From the NCBI GenBank assembly GCA_001464155.1, contig LNEN01000205.1, forward strand, positions 1-36,170: 36,170 nucleotides of DNA, read 5' to 3'. Position numbers and translations under genes: made by a program. Positions 1 to 8,131 of this stretch are shown piece after piece; the stretch's first letter is position 1, and the number at the start of each line of letters is the position of its first letter. The notes beneath the pieces were generated by a model, which was given only the letters and a program-made list of their open reading frames with translations, searched no databases and was not told the origin of the DNA. Source of the DNA: Cytophagales bacterium Ga0077538. Its GTDB lineage: Bacteria; Bacteroidota; Bacteroidia; Cytophagales; Cyclobacteriaceae.

Positions 1-724
1 TGTATATTTTTTTAAGTTCGTCCTCGTTTAAGTAGACGCTATCAGTGGCCGCCCTTATTACCTTGAAGCTTTTCTTTTGATATGCAAGGTTTACAGGAAT
101 GTCTCGATCCACTGCCTCTCGTAGTATAGCTTTGATTTCTTTAAAGTGCTTTCCCCGAGTATTTTCTTTTAGATCTTTTCCCTGCATGTATTGGTCAAAG
201 TCATAATAGAAATCCATATCAATATCCTGGAATGTCAGTTTCAACTTCCTTGCAACGCAGTATTTCTTGATCAACTCCAGAGTCTGTTTTTTAGATCTCT
301 TAGTACCAGGAGAGAGGTTCTTGCCTCCCGGACTCTTTGTCGTTTCTATTATCCGTTCCCATTGGGAATAGAAATCACCATCCTCGGAAATAAAAACTCC
401 CTTGGACTCGAGTTCATCTTTCTGTGATTTAAGTATGAAGGACTTGATATCTTCACGACTAAGTTTTTTACTTTCAAGCCGGAGGCTCTTGTATTCAATA
501 AGCGCTCCCTCCAGGTTGTTCAGGTATCTGTTAATTTCTGCCTGTTCTATGGCATTGACTCCAGTTAGCTTAGGACGACTTTTTCGTTTATCCCAATCAG
601 CAGGACTAATTTTTATTCCGGTCGAATACATGAATTTCCGCTTTTCAATTCGGCCATCATAAACCATCAAAATGATGGTTGGTTTTCCCTTTCCTCTTTG
701 TCTTAATAAGAAGTGAATGTTCAT
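1..724 (-). CDS. Tyrosine recombinase / integrase, N-terminal part (runs off left edge)
   Basis: Site-specific recombinase that would integrate and excise a mobile element. The minus strand is open from an ATG at 724 to the window edge, giving 241 residues without a stop. The start is preceded by GAAAAGGTA, an acceptable ribosome site. Residues 1-90 (MNIHFLLRQRGKGKPTI..., then YSTGIKISPADWDKRK) match the arm-DNA-binding domain seen in Bacteroidota phage and conjugative-transposon integrases. Residues about 110-225 (QWERIIETTKS..., LSPGTKRSKKQTLELIKKY, DFDQYMQGKDLKENT) match the SAM-like core-binding domain. The sequence ends at VYLNEDELKKIY, where the catalytic domain normally begins, so the R-H-R-Y residues lie outside the window and cannot be checked. 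The gene points left, away from the putative attachment site at 914-933, so the element body should lie to the left. The family call is firm; whether the gene is functional is unknown. Confidence 0.88.
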   Translation of the reverse strand, partial: MNIHFLLRQRGKGKPTIILMVYDGRIEKRKFMYSTGIKISPADWDKRKSRPKLTGVNAIEQAEINRYLNNLEGALIEYKSLRLESKKLSREDIKSFILKSQKDELESKGVFISEDGDFYSQWERIIETTKSPGGKNLSPGTKRSKKQTLELIKKYCVARKLKLTFQDIDMDFYYDFDQYMQGKDLKENTRGKHFKEIKAILREAVDRDIPVNLAYQKKSFKVIRAATDSVYLNEDELKKIY

Positions 725-913
725 TACCTTTTCAAAAATGGTTTAGGTCAAAAGTACTAGATGTAGTTTTTAACGGTCGAACATTTGGTCGAACAAAAGC
801 CTTTACTTCCCTTTACCTAACTTTATGTAGAAATACTTTAAAATATTGTAAAAATCAAATATTGGCGTAAATTTGAACAACCAAGTGAAGGAAGGTAAAA
901 CAAGATAAAGAGT

Positions 914-933
914 GTTCGAGTCCGCTCGGAACC
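914..933 (+). other. Candidate attachment site: 3' end of a tRNA gene
   Basis: The 20 bases 914-933 read like the T-loop, T-stem 3' side and acceptor 3' strand of a tRNA (GTTCGAGTCC followed by GCTCGGAACC). Bases 5' of it (AAAGAGT) do not pair as a T-stem, so this is a fragment and not a whole tRNA. It sits just upstream of the integrase gene and is followed 17 bp later by a strong terminator, as expected if an element integrated at a tRNA 3' end and left the host terminator on this side. The intact tRNA should be at the far left end, outside the window. This is inference. Confidence 0.45.
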
Positions 934-948
934 TCTGAACAAATGAAC

Positions 949-977
949 AACCCCTTTCTGAACGGAAGGGGTTTTTT
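949..977 (+). terminator. Rho-independent terminator
   Basis: Perfect 8-bp stem AACCCCTT (949-956) / AAGGGGTT (966-973), a 9-nt loop and a T-run 972-977. No gene ends directly before it on the plus strand; only the tRNA-like fragment does, which suggests it was the terminator of a tRNA gene broken by integration. Confidence 0.7.
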
Positions 978-1063
978 ATTGGTAGATCTGAAAGAAAGCA
1001 TCTCCACAAAATTCGCGGAGCGAAGAAGTAATTAATTTTTGTCTGTATACTAAATTGACACTC

Positions 1064-2476
1064 ATGCGTATTCTATCCCTTCTTCTACTCGGTAGTGCAA
1101 TCCTGTTTACCCGTTGCAATAGCAAAGAGGAAACGCCCATGCCACAAGCCGATGCAGACAATGGCGGTTTATTTTTACCAGAAGGTTTTGGTGCGCTTGT
1201 CGTAGTGGATAGTGTAGGACCGTCTCGTCATTTGGCTGTCAACAGTAATGGAGACATTTACATGAAGTTGCGCATCACAACTGGAGACAAAGGCAATGTG
1301 GCTTTACGCGATGAAGATGGTGACGGCCGGGCTGATGTCGTGCAGCGCTTTGGAGACTATCCCAACGATGGAGCCTTCGCGACCGAGATGCGCATCCATA
1401 AAGGATATTTATATTTTAGTTCTGAGTTGGTGATCTACCGACAAAAGTTAACACCGGGAAAACTTATTCCCGAAGGTAAACCAGAAGTAATTGTACGCGA
1501 CCATCATCCCATGCAATGGCACAATTCCAAGGTGCTGGCATTCGATAAAGAAGATAATTTATACATCACCTTTAGCGCACCCACCAATGCATGTGAAGAT
1601 TGGAGCTCTATCGATTATTACAACAATGGCAATTCTTCGGCAGGTGTGAAGAGCATGAATCCGTGCCCTGAGCTGAATGACTTAGGCGGCATTTGGAAAT
1701 TCGATGCCAATAAACTGAATCAATCGCAATGGGAAGGGCAGCGCTATGCTACCGGCATACGGAGTGTGGTAGGCATGTCCTGGCATGAAGAAGATAACAG
1801 TCTGTATGCGATACAACACGGTAGAGATTATTTGCATGGCCACGCACCCAATCATTACACTCCCTGGCAAAATGCCGTACTTCCTGCGGAAGAGTTTATG
1901 AAGATCAACAAAGGAGATGACTTCGGTTGGCCCTATACCTATTACGATCCCTTCAAACAAAAAAGAATGTGGGCTCCTGAATATGGTGGTGATGGGGAGA
2001 AAGAAGCCACAGGATTTGCAGACCCCTTAATGGGCATGCCTGCACATTGGGCGCCCAATGATTTATTGTTTTACAAGGGTTCTCAATTTCCAGCGCGTTA
2101 TAAGGAGGGTGCCTTTGTGGCCTTTCACGGTTCAACCAATAGAGGACCGTATCCACAAGGCGGTTATATCGTAGCCTTTATTCCATTTGAAAATGGAAAG
2201 CCCACTGCGAAGTGGGAGGTGTTTGCCGATGGTTTTGCTGGTGTGGATGTGATCGTTGATATGAAAGAGGCGAAGTATCGCCCCATGGGATTGTCGGAAG
2301 GACCCGATGGTTCTCTCTACATCTCTGAATCCAAACAGGGTAAAGTGTGGCGTGTGATGTATACTGGCGATCCTCTGAAGTTTACGCAGGCTTCCTTGGC
2401 GAATATGGAAAGCAGAAAGTCCAGGTCGTATATCAAAACACCTGATGAGACTGCTGACTCGGTATCGCCCAAGTAA
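1064..2476 (+). CDS. PQQ-dependent sugar dehydrogenase-like protein (sorbosone/glucose dehydrogenase family)
   Basis: Exported six-bladed beta-propeller of the soluble aldose/L-sorbosone dehydrogenase family, predicted to oxidise a sugar or polyol with PQQ. The frame can be opened nine bases earlier at a TTG, but the ATG at 1064 gives a clean signal peptide (MRILSLLLLGSAILFTRC) and 470 aa. Cys18 could be a lipidation site, though Arg at -1 is not a standard lipobox. Family-like stretches include SRHLAVNSNGDIYMKL, HNSKVLAFDKEDNLYITFSAP, ATGIRSVVGMSWHEEDNSLYAIQHGRD, DDFGWPYTYYDP and the last blade RPMGLSEGPDGSLYISES. There is no CxxCH, so no fused cytochrome c, unlike some Bacteroidota relatives. 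Neighbouring 2633 gene is also exported, but 156 bp away. Substrate cannot be told from sequence. Confidence 0.85.
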   Translation: MRILSLLLLGSAILFTRCNSKEETPMPQADADNGGLFLPEGFGALVVVDSVGPSRHLAVNSNGDIYMKLRITTGDKGNVALRDEDGDGRADVVQRFGDYPNDGAFATEMRIHKGYLYFSSELVIYRQKLTPGKLIPEGKPEVIVRDHHPMQWHNSKVLAFDKEDNLYITFSAPTNACEDWSSIDYYNNGNSSAGVKSMNPCPELNDLGGIWKFDANKLNQSQWEGQRYATGIRSVVGMSWHEEDNSLYAIQHGRDYLHGHAPNHYTPWQNAVLPAEEFMKINKGDDFGWPYTYYDPFKQKRMWAPEYGGDGEKEATGFADPLMGMPAHWAPNDLLFYKGSQFPARYKEGAFVAFHGSTNRGPYPQGGYIVAFIPFENGKPTAKWEVFADGFAGVDVIVDMKEAKYRPMGLSEGPDGSLYISESKQGKVWRVMYTGDPLKFTQASLANMESRKSRSYIKTPDETADSVSPK

Positions 2477-2632
2477 AGAGAAAAAACATTGATACGCGAA
2501 AGCAAGAAGAGCTCTTTGGTTCTCTACTGACAAGATGCTTGGAGTGAATGTTTTCAAAAATCGACCGCTCCTAACATTTCCATTTAGCAACGACAGTATT
2601 TACTTACATTTCTGCTCTTAAGCCAAGCCTCT

Positions 2633-3856
2633 ATGAAAAAGTTGATCGGCATTGTAGTGTTCGTAGCAGCAACCACGCTCTGCGCGGCACAAAAGAAAAA
2701 ACAAGAAAGCGCAGTTTACTATCCAGGTAAAGAGTGGCAGAGTAAAACTCCTGAAGCAGTGGGCATGGATGCTGCGAAGTTACAGGAAGCCATTGTTTTT
2801 GCTATCGACAATGAAGTGCAGAATCCGCGCAGCATGGAGGAGAATCATTACCGCACCTTCGGGAAAGAACCTTTTGGTGATGCCATCGGTCCGATGAAAG
2901 ATCGTGGTTCCCAAACGGGCGTCATTATTAAAAATGGATACATCGTTGCTGAGTGGGGTGACCCCGAACGTCCGGATATGTCGCACAGCGTCACGAAAAG
3001 TTTTTTGTCCACAACGGTAGGGCTGGCCTACGACAAGGGCTTGATCAAAAGTATTCAGGATACTGTGTATCCCTACGTACCGGCCATACAAGTATATGCA
3101 CCTCTTCCAACGGCTAACAAGGCTGATCACTTTGGTGCTGCGGACATGCTGGATTTGTTTGCCACACCAAACAATCGAAAAATTACCTGGAATGATATGC
3201 TCCGACAAACCAGTGATTGGGAGGGTACACTGTGGGGAAAACCCGATTGGGCGGATCGCCCGAGTCCCACTGCAAGCGAGTGGCTAACGCGTGCACGCAA
3301 CGTACCGGGTAGTGTTTATGAGTATAATGATACCCGCGTGAATGTGCTGGCACTGGCAACGCTCAACGTATGGCGCAAACCTTTGCCACAAGTGCTCAAA
3401 GAAAACATCATGGATGAAATCAATGCCTCTACTACCTGGCGATGGTATGGATATGAAAACTCGTTCATCATTCTTGATGGACAGATTGTGCAATCGGTGA
3501 GTGGTGGCGGCCATTGGGGCGGAGGCATGATTATCAATGCCTATGACATGGCACGATTTGGTTACCTCACCTTGCGAAAGGGTAAGTGGAATGACAAGCA
3601 ATTGATTTCAGAGCAGTGGATTAACTGGTCAACCACCCTTACACCCGCTCAAATCGGTTATGGGTTTATGAATTACTTCTTAAACACGGATGGAAAGTAT
3701 TTGCCCAGTGCGCCTACTACCGCTTTCACACACATTGGCAATGGCACCAACATGATTTATGTAGACCGCGAGAATGATATTGTAGCCGTAGTGCGCTGGA
3801 TCGATAACAAAGCCCTCGATGGATTTGTGAACGCACTACTAAAGGCGGTGAAGTAA
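2633..3856 (+). CDS. Exported serine hydrolase, class C beta-lactamase family
   Basis: 407-aa protein with a signal peptide (MKKLIGIVVFVAATTLCAAQ) and a penicillin-binding/beta-lactamase fold. The catalytic tetrad is seen as S119-V-T-K122 (HSVTKSFLSTTVG). A YEYND segment at 229-233 takes the place of the YxN motif, and GGGHWGGG at 291-298 lies where the KTG-equivalent loop or helper His region is expected. RQTSDWEG near 191 is typical of the esterase-like branch (6-aminohexanoate-dimer hydrolase/EstB type). A role as esterase, peptidase or amidase is more likely than true antibiotic hydrolysis, but this is inference. Periplasmic. It follows the dehydrogenase on the same strand with a 156-bp gap that shows no terminator. 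Confidence 0.88.
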   Translation: MKKLIGIVVFVAATTLCAAQKKKQESAVYYPGKEWQSKTPEAVGMDAAKLQEAIVFAIDNEVQNPRSMEENHYRTFGKEPFGDAIGPMKDRGSQTGVIIKNGYIVAEWGDPERPDMSHSVTKSFLSTTVGLAYDKGLIKSIQDTVYPYVPAIQVYAPLPTANKADHFGAADMLDLFATPNNRKITWNDMLRQTSDWEGTLWGKPDWADRPSPTASEWLTRARNVPGSVYEYNDTRVNVLALATLNVWRKPLPQVLKENIMDEINASTTWRWYGYENSFIILDGQIVQSVSGGGHWGGGMIINAYDMARFGYLTLRKGKWNDKQLISEQWINWSTTLTPAQIGYGFMNYFLNTDGKYLPSAPTTAFTHIGNGTNMIYVDRENDIVAVVRWIDNKALDGFVNALLKAVK

Positions 3857-3865
3857 GGCCTCGCC

Positions 3866-3930
3866 TCGTCACTTCGCAGTCTGCCGAGGTGTGAGCGAAG
3901 GTGGGTGGAGAAGTCCACCGGGAAGAAGAA
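3866..3930 (+). repeat. Dispersed intergenic repeat, copy A
   Basis: Begins CGTCACTTCGCAG and contains GGAGAAGTCC followed by GAAGAAGAA. It is a diverged copy of the repeats at 15623-15687 (same strand) and 9622-9679 (opposite strand), all in intergenic gaps. It resembles a repeat type (CGTCATTTCG... GGAGAAATC) often seen between genes in Bacteroidota. No coding function is visible. Confidence 0.5.
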
Positions 3931-4055
3931 TATAACTTAATACGTTGAATCAGGTGATTCTTCTGGTGGCTTACTTTCGTGGCTCGTAGCCTGCCTTTTT
4001 CAATTCCAGTCTAAATTGCCTATTTTGGTTCCCCCTTAACAGCTTTTATCTGAAA

Positions 4056-5030
4056 ATGGCGGAAACTTTAGAGGTATATCGTATGATGCACAAACTGCAA
4101 TTCCACTATTGGTTTAGCGATAAAAAGCATACCATGGATGCACTCGTGCATAATAAGTGCGAGCGTGAACTGCTGGAGCTCACCAAGGCCATTGCGAAAG
4201 TGTGTGGAGTATCCATCAATATGGAGACGGAGCCGATGGGTAAGGGGGGATTGAAAAGCTGGCTGACCCTTACGGCCAAAACACCTAAGAAGACACCTAC
4301 TACGAAGATAGCCCTTGTCAACCTGCTGGTAACAGCAAGTCTTACAAGTTCCAATCCTGCTTCTCTTGGAGAAGTGCTGCCTTCACTCTTTGAGAAACTG
4401 GCCGAGGGAAAAGAAGACGACAAAACTGCACGTGAACAACTAAAGCAAGAACTAAAAGTTTTGAAGGCCGAAGCCTCTATAGTCGTTCCGAAGCTTGATC
4501 AGAACGCTGTAGTAAAAAAGAGACGGTCTACTTTTTATGACTTGCTGCGCAAGTATGCCAAGGTGAAGAGTTTCTCCATTGCGCTTACAGATGAATCGAA
4601 GAAGATGGTGCTGGAGGAGCAACTCGTGGAACGTGATAGTTTCAAGACCTATCTATTAAGCTCTGCCACCGTGGCGCCTCAGGTAATCGAACAGGCACAG
4701 ATTGAAATTATTTCTCCGGTGTTAGTAAAAGGTCGGCACAAGTGGAAAGGTATGTATGAAGGAGCTCCAATCTCTTTTGTGATGAAGTCCGATGAGTTTA
4801 TGACCATGGTGCAAACGGGCAAGGTGGAATTTAAAAGTGGCTCCACCATTGCCTGTTCGTTGGAAATTGAAAAGAAACTGAGCAGCACTGGTAGCGAAAG
4901 AATTACGGGTTACAACATCCTGCACGTGAGTTCGTATTCCGAGAATGGAAAAACCATTGTAACTACCGAAGAGAAGCAAAAGCAAAAACAACAAACGGTC
5001 AGCAAGCGCCAACTCGATTTGTTTGGATAG
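4056..5030 (+). CDS. Conserved hypothetical protein of unknown function
   Basis: 324-aa protein that I do not recognise as a named family. No signal peptide. Residues 12-70 form a compact-looking module with conserved-type residues (LQFHYWFSDKKHTMDA, CERELLELTKAIAK, METEPMGKGGLKSW). Residues 84-117 are hydrophobic to amphipathic (ALVNLLVTASLTSSNPASL) and could be a membrane-associated hairpin. Residues 120-145 are charged and helical. The C-terminal half (180-305) looks like mixed alpha/beta with repeated short strands, then a Lys/Gln-rich tail ending KRQLDLFG, which resembles a short-linear-motif tail. It stands alone: upstream is repeat A, downstream is a convergent lipoprotein gene. Base composition is like its neighbours. 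The ATG at 4056 has no strong ribosome site, which is normal here. Confidence 0.75.
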   Translation: MAETLEVYRMMHKLQFHYWFSDKKHTMDALVHNKCERELLELTKAIAKVCGVSINMETEPMGKGGLKSWLTLTAKTPKKTPTTKIALVNLLVTASLTSSNPASLGEVLPSLFEKLAEGKEDDKTAREQLKQELKVLKAEASIVVPKLDQNAVVKKRRSTFYDLLRKYAKVKSFSIALTDESKKMVLEEQLVERDSFKTYLLSSATVAPQVIEQAQIEIISPVLVKGRHKWKGMYEGAPISFVMKSDEFMTMVQTGKVEFKSGSTIACSLEIEKKLSSTGSERITGYNILHVSSYSENGKTIVTTEEKQKQKQQTVSKRQLDLFG

Positions 5031-5055
5031 GGTGATGTACTGACCACATCTTTTG

Positions 5056-5090
5056 TTGAGGATGTTAGTAAGTCTTACCCTTATCCTCAA
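5056..5090. other. Convergent-gene hairpin
   Basis: Inverted repeat TTGAGGAT (5056-5063) / ATCCTCAA (5083-5090) lies between the convergent genes ending at 5030 and 5144. No T-run follows on either strand, so an intrinsic terminator is unproven; it may still protect transcript ends. Confidence 0.35.
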
Positions 5091-5143
5091 TAGTATGAGC
5101 AAAACAGAACACTTTATCTGATGTCCTGAGCTAGAGACTCTGT

Positions 5144-5932
5144 TCAGTTCCCCCAATTATAAAACATTTCTCCTTTATAAGTTTCAAGTCTCATTGAGAG
5201 AGACTCTTTATAACTCTTCCCATCAACTTGTATGAGTTCTTTAAGTTTTGATTCATCACCGTCATATTGAAAAATAAACTTCTTAATAAAACGATAGCCA
5301 GAATTTTCAACATCGGAAATAATGTCTCCGGAGGCGTTAATTTCGTAGTAGTAGTAATGTCCAGGCGATTGCTTATTAAAGACAGCGCCTGCATCTGCAA
5401 ACTTTTGGATGAATTCATCTATCAGAATCGATGACGACTCCTCATGATAGCCAATAGTTCCCCAATATGTCTTGTCTGGAACTCGTTTTGTTGTTTCCCT
5501 TACAAACTCAATTCGGTCTTTCTGTCCAAAAAGAAGAGATATGTCAGTGTTGGTTACTTTTAATTTTCCCTTGTTCTGAAGATTTTTAATATTGAATTGA
5601 ATACTATATTCTCCTTTAGGCAGAGTACTAAAGTCAACCGATGTTGTTGCAGGTCCATAAGCTTGCAAGCAAAAGTCGGACACCCCCACTGATGTAAATG
5701 TGACTTTGATAGATTTCTCATTTATTTCTTTTTCTGTCGTCAAGAAAAAGTTTGCACAAGTGTACAGGCTGTCTGTAGCGCAGAAAAACGTCAGCCTTCT
5801 GGATTTAGGCTCAAGTATTTCTCGTGTTTCGATTATTATTTTTGAATCAATTGGGCCTGACCTTAACCCTATGTCATTGTACACGCAAGAGCTTAGCATG
5901 ACAACCGTTAAAAGTATAAAGGACCTTCCCAT
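5144..5932 (-). CDS. Hypothetical lipoprotein
   Basis: 262-aa predicted lipoprotein. The N-terminus MGRSFILLTVVMLSSC has a proper lipobox (LSSC, Cys16), so it should be anchored in a membrane after export. The mature part has no motif that I recognise. It is rich in beta-strand-like segments (SRRLTFFCATDSLYTC, SIKVTFTSVGVSDFCLQ, YSIQFNIKNLQNKGKLKV), and three further cysteines could form disulfides. A tyrosine cluster HYYYYEINASGDI sits near residue 195. It ends convergently with the 4056 gene, and upstream on the same strand is the histidine kinase, about 140 bp away across a repeat. Function unknown; the lipoprotein call itself is firm. Confidence 0.8.
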   Translation of the reverse strand: MGRSFILLTVVMLSSCVYNDIGLRSGPIDSKIIIETREILEPKSRRLTFFCATDSLYTCANFFLTTEKEINEKSIKVTFTSVGVSDFCLQAYGPATTSVDFSTLPKGEYSIQFNIKNLQNKGKLKVTNTDISLLFGQKDRIEFVRETTKRVPDKTYWGTIGYHEESSSILIDEFIQKFADAGAVFNKQSPGHYYYYEINASGDIISDVENSGYRFIKKFIFQYDGDESKLKELIQVDGKSYKESLSMRLETYKGEMFYNWGN

Positions 5933-6008
5933 ACTTCATTTAGACACCTTTCAAGAGTGATAGGTTGGAATCGTGGATTTGCCGTCAAACGGTATAAGAA
6001 TAGTAAGA

Positions 6009-6072
6009 CATCAACACATTTTCAAATCTTCAAATTCCCGAATCATCCATCAGCACATCATCTCATCAACCA
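6009..6072. repeat. Dispersed GATGTGCTGATTT-type repeat, copy 1
   Basis: The stretch holds ACATCAACACATTTTC, AAATCTTCAAATTC and CATCAGCACATCATC. These words recur at 9605-9625, 9690-9712, 12367-12410 and (inverted) 15578-15612, always between genes. It fills most of the gap between the lipoprotein and kinase genes. Confidence 0.5.
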
Positions 6073-6073
6073 A

Positions 6074-7804
6074 TTATTGAAATTCTGGAATCTCCAAGGT
6101 TACCCGTGTCCATTTCCCGTCTTCAGAGGCAATATCAATCTTGCCTTGTAGTTTTTCGGTTACTTCTTTCACGATGTATAAACCTAATCCCGAGCCGGCC
6201 CCATCATCGGTAGCGCGGTAAAACATCTGACACACTTTTTCTAAATGTTCTGCAGGAATGCCACGACCGTTGTCTTCAATTTCCAACAAGGCTTTGTGGT
6301 CTTGAATGTCAACATTTATCTTGATCACCGGATCTCTTCCATTGCGGTAGCGAATGGCATTAGAGATCACATTGTTTAAGATCACTTTCAGACGCCAACG
6401 ATCATTGTAAAAGGCATTCGATTGTTTGACTGTAATAATTTTTTCTACCGGTGTGCCCGTGGTGGTCGCAAAGGCCAGTTGATCGAATGTTTCCTGAATG
6501 AGTGGCTCGAATTGAATTTCCTCTTTGCGCAATTCCAATCGCGAGTTGCGCGATTGGTCTAAAATTTCGCGAATGAAATTATCCTGCTGTACAGCACTCT
6601 TGTTTATTTTTTCGAGGTATACATTTTTCATCTGCAGGTCGTCATCCTTCTTCGCCAGGTTAATGAGACCTAGTACCGAAGCGATGGGGGCCCGCAAATC
6701 GTGCGAAACACTGTAGACAAAATTGTCCAACTCTGTGTTGCGTTTGCTTAGTTCTTTATTGGTGTTGACGAGTTTATCTTCTGCAGCTTTGCGCGTTTCA
6801 ATTTCTTCGTTTAGTTCTTTTGTTCTGTTCTGTACAATTTCTTCAAGGTTTTGATTGAATACTTTTAGTTGTGCTTGTGCAGCGGAGCGTTCGGCCACTG
6901 TAGCAGAGACCACCAGTGTAGAGATACTGATCACACTGATGAAAATTTGTAGCAAGAGCATGGAATCGTTGGCTTGTGCCTGAAGAAAGGGGCCGATGCC
7001 TTGAATGGTAAAAAGAATGAAGAGCAGGGAAGTGGCCAACACCACGGCCATGGCTGCGAGTAAATCAAAACGAAAGGCCAGCCATAATAAGAACGGTATG
7101 ACCAGGTAGGGGAGGGAGGATAAAAGTGTGCCATTGAAATAGCCCGATCTTGCGAGTAGACTAAAACCGAGAATGCACACAGCAAAAATGCCCCCCTCGA
7201 TGCCTTTGTTGGTGGTGAAGGAGAAGGTACGTTTTTGAGCGACACTTAAAATGAAAGGCGTGAAGAGGAGGATGCCCACCACGCTGCCTACCCACCAACG
7301 CAAGCCACTTTCTACAAAGAGTTCTTCAGTGAGTATACCGTTCATATAAAGCGTGAGCGTTCCCGTAAAGGAGCCGATCAGGGTGATCAACAGCGCTACA
7401 AATAGAAAGCGAAAGGTGTCTTTGGTCTTTTTGAAAGGATAGTCATCCTTGATCCAGCGTTTCACAAAGAAATATCCGGTAACGGACTCGAGTGTTAGAC
7501 CCAGGGCAATGGCACTGGAGAGGGAGATGATGGTAGTCTGATCTAAGTTGAGCGTATTCCAGTACCCCATAAGGTTGGCCAGCAGGGCACCAATGGCGAT
7601 ACCCGGCCAGCTAGACCTGCCGAGTAGAATGATTAAGGCAAAGCCCACACCGGAGGGAGGCCAGGCGGGTAATACACTGGTGGCAGAAAAAGCCAGCGAA
7701 TGGGCCAACACTGCAGATAGATAATAAAGAACCGCGGCCAACAGTATTTTGGCATCGGGGAGGTAGGTGAGGGGGAGTCTCGCCTTTAGGTTTAAGGAGC
7801 TCAT
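6074..7804 (-). CDS. MASE1-domain sensor histidine kinase
   Basis: Inner-membrane two-component sensor of about 576 aa. The ATG at 7804 is preferred; the frame also opens at a TTG at 7825. Residues about 15-300 carry some eight membrane spans and the MASE1 signature WPPSGVGFAL near 50. A coiled coil follows (about 305-360), then the dimerisation/phosphoacceptor helix SVSHDLRAP with His near 368. The ATPase domain shows an N-box (NNVISNAIRY), G1 (DNGRGI) and G2 (GAGSGLGLYIV). All kinase motifs are intact. There is no periplasmic sensor or receiver domain, and no response regulator gene adjoins it, so it is an orphan kinase whose partner lies elsewhere. The signal is unknown; MASE1 is taken to be a membrane-embedded sensor. 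Confidence 0.92.
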   Translation of the reverse strand: MSSLNLKARLPLTYLPDAKILLAAVLYYLSAVLAHSLAFSATSVLPAWPPSGVGFALIILLGRSSWPGIAIGALLANLMGYWNTLNLDQTTIISLSSAIALGLTLESVTGYFFVKRWIKDDYPFKKTKDTFRFLFVALLITLIGSFTGTLTLYMNGILTEELFVESGLRWWVGSVVGILLFTPFILSVAQKRTFSFTTNKGIEGGIFAVCILGFSLLARSGYFNGTLLSSLPYLVIPFLLWLAFRFDLLAAMAVVLATSLLFILFTIQGIGPFLQAQANDSMLLLQIFISVISISTLVVSATVAERSAAQAQLKVFNQNLEEIVQNRTKELNEEIETRKAAEDKLVNTNKELSKRNTELDNFVYSVSHDLRAPIASVLGLINLAKKDDDLQMKNVYLEKINKSAVQQDNFIREILDQSRNSRLELRKEEIQFEPLIQETFDQLAFATTTGTPVEKIITVKQSNAFYNDRWRLKVILNNVISNAIRYRNGRDPVIKINVDIQDHKALLEIEDNGRGIPAEHLEKVCQMFYRATDDGAGSGLGLYIVKEVTEKLQGKIDIASEDGKWTRVTLEIPEFQ

Positions 7805-8038
7805 AATCAGTATAATGTTGAACAAAAATTCAGATTTGAACAGCGGTAAACTTTAAAGGGCACAAAAGGTAAGACCAACGGAATAAAAGGCAGGTTATCC
7901 TGTTTATAGAAATTGTTGATCAACGGGCAATGAGGGGGTTTTAGCGTAAAATAAAAGGGGATTGATTTCAATCGGGAATGAGCTGCCTCGAACAAAGACG
8001 TTTCACAACGGGGTGAGTAGGGTTGTTTTAGACCAGAA

Positions 8039-8082
8039 GCCGTCCCTTCTGGCGCGCGTTTGCAACGCGTGCCATGAACGGC
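8039..8082. repeat. REP-like hairpin
   Basis: Inner stem TGGCGCGCGTT (8050-8060) / AACGCGTGCCA (8064-8074), 11 bp with one G-T wobble and a 3-nt TGC loop. An outer GCCGT (8039-8043) / ACGGC (8078-8082) stem surrounds it. There is no T-run, so it is not a terminator. It looks like a repetitive extragenic palindrome of the kind moved by RAYT transposases, but no RAYT gene is in the window. Confidence 0.6.
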
Positions 8083-8131
8083 AGATCTTCATATACAAGC
8101 ACGCGCTAGTTTAGTAAATCCTCCTGTCCCA

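Larger units (their letters stand above)
725..1063. other. Intergenic region between integrase and sugar dehydrogenase
   Basis: 339 bp without a gene. It holds the integrase upstream region (AT-rich, 725-900), the tRNA-like fragment, the terminator at 949-977 and the leader of the next gene. Short reading frames here have no recognisable protein features. Confidence 0.7.

Noticed and set aside
2633-3856. Antibiotic-resistance beta-lactamase
   Set aside because: The motif pattern fits the esterase/hydrolase branch and not a class C resistance enzyme.
5056-5090. Intrinsic terminator between convergent genes
   Set aside because: Good stem but no T-run on either strand; recorded only as a hairpin.
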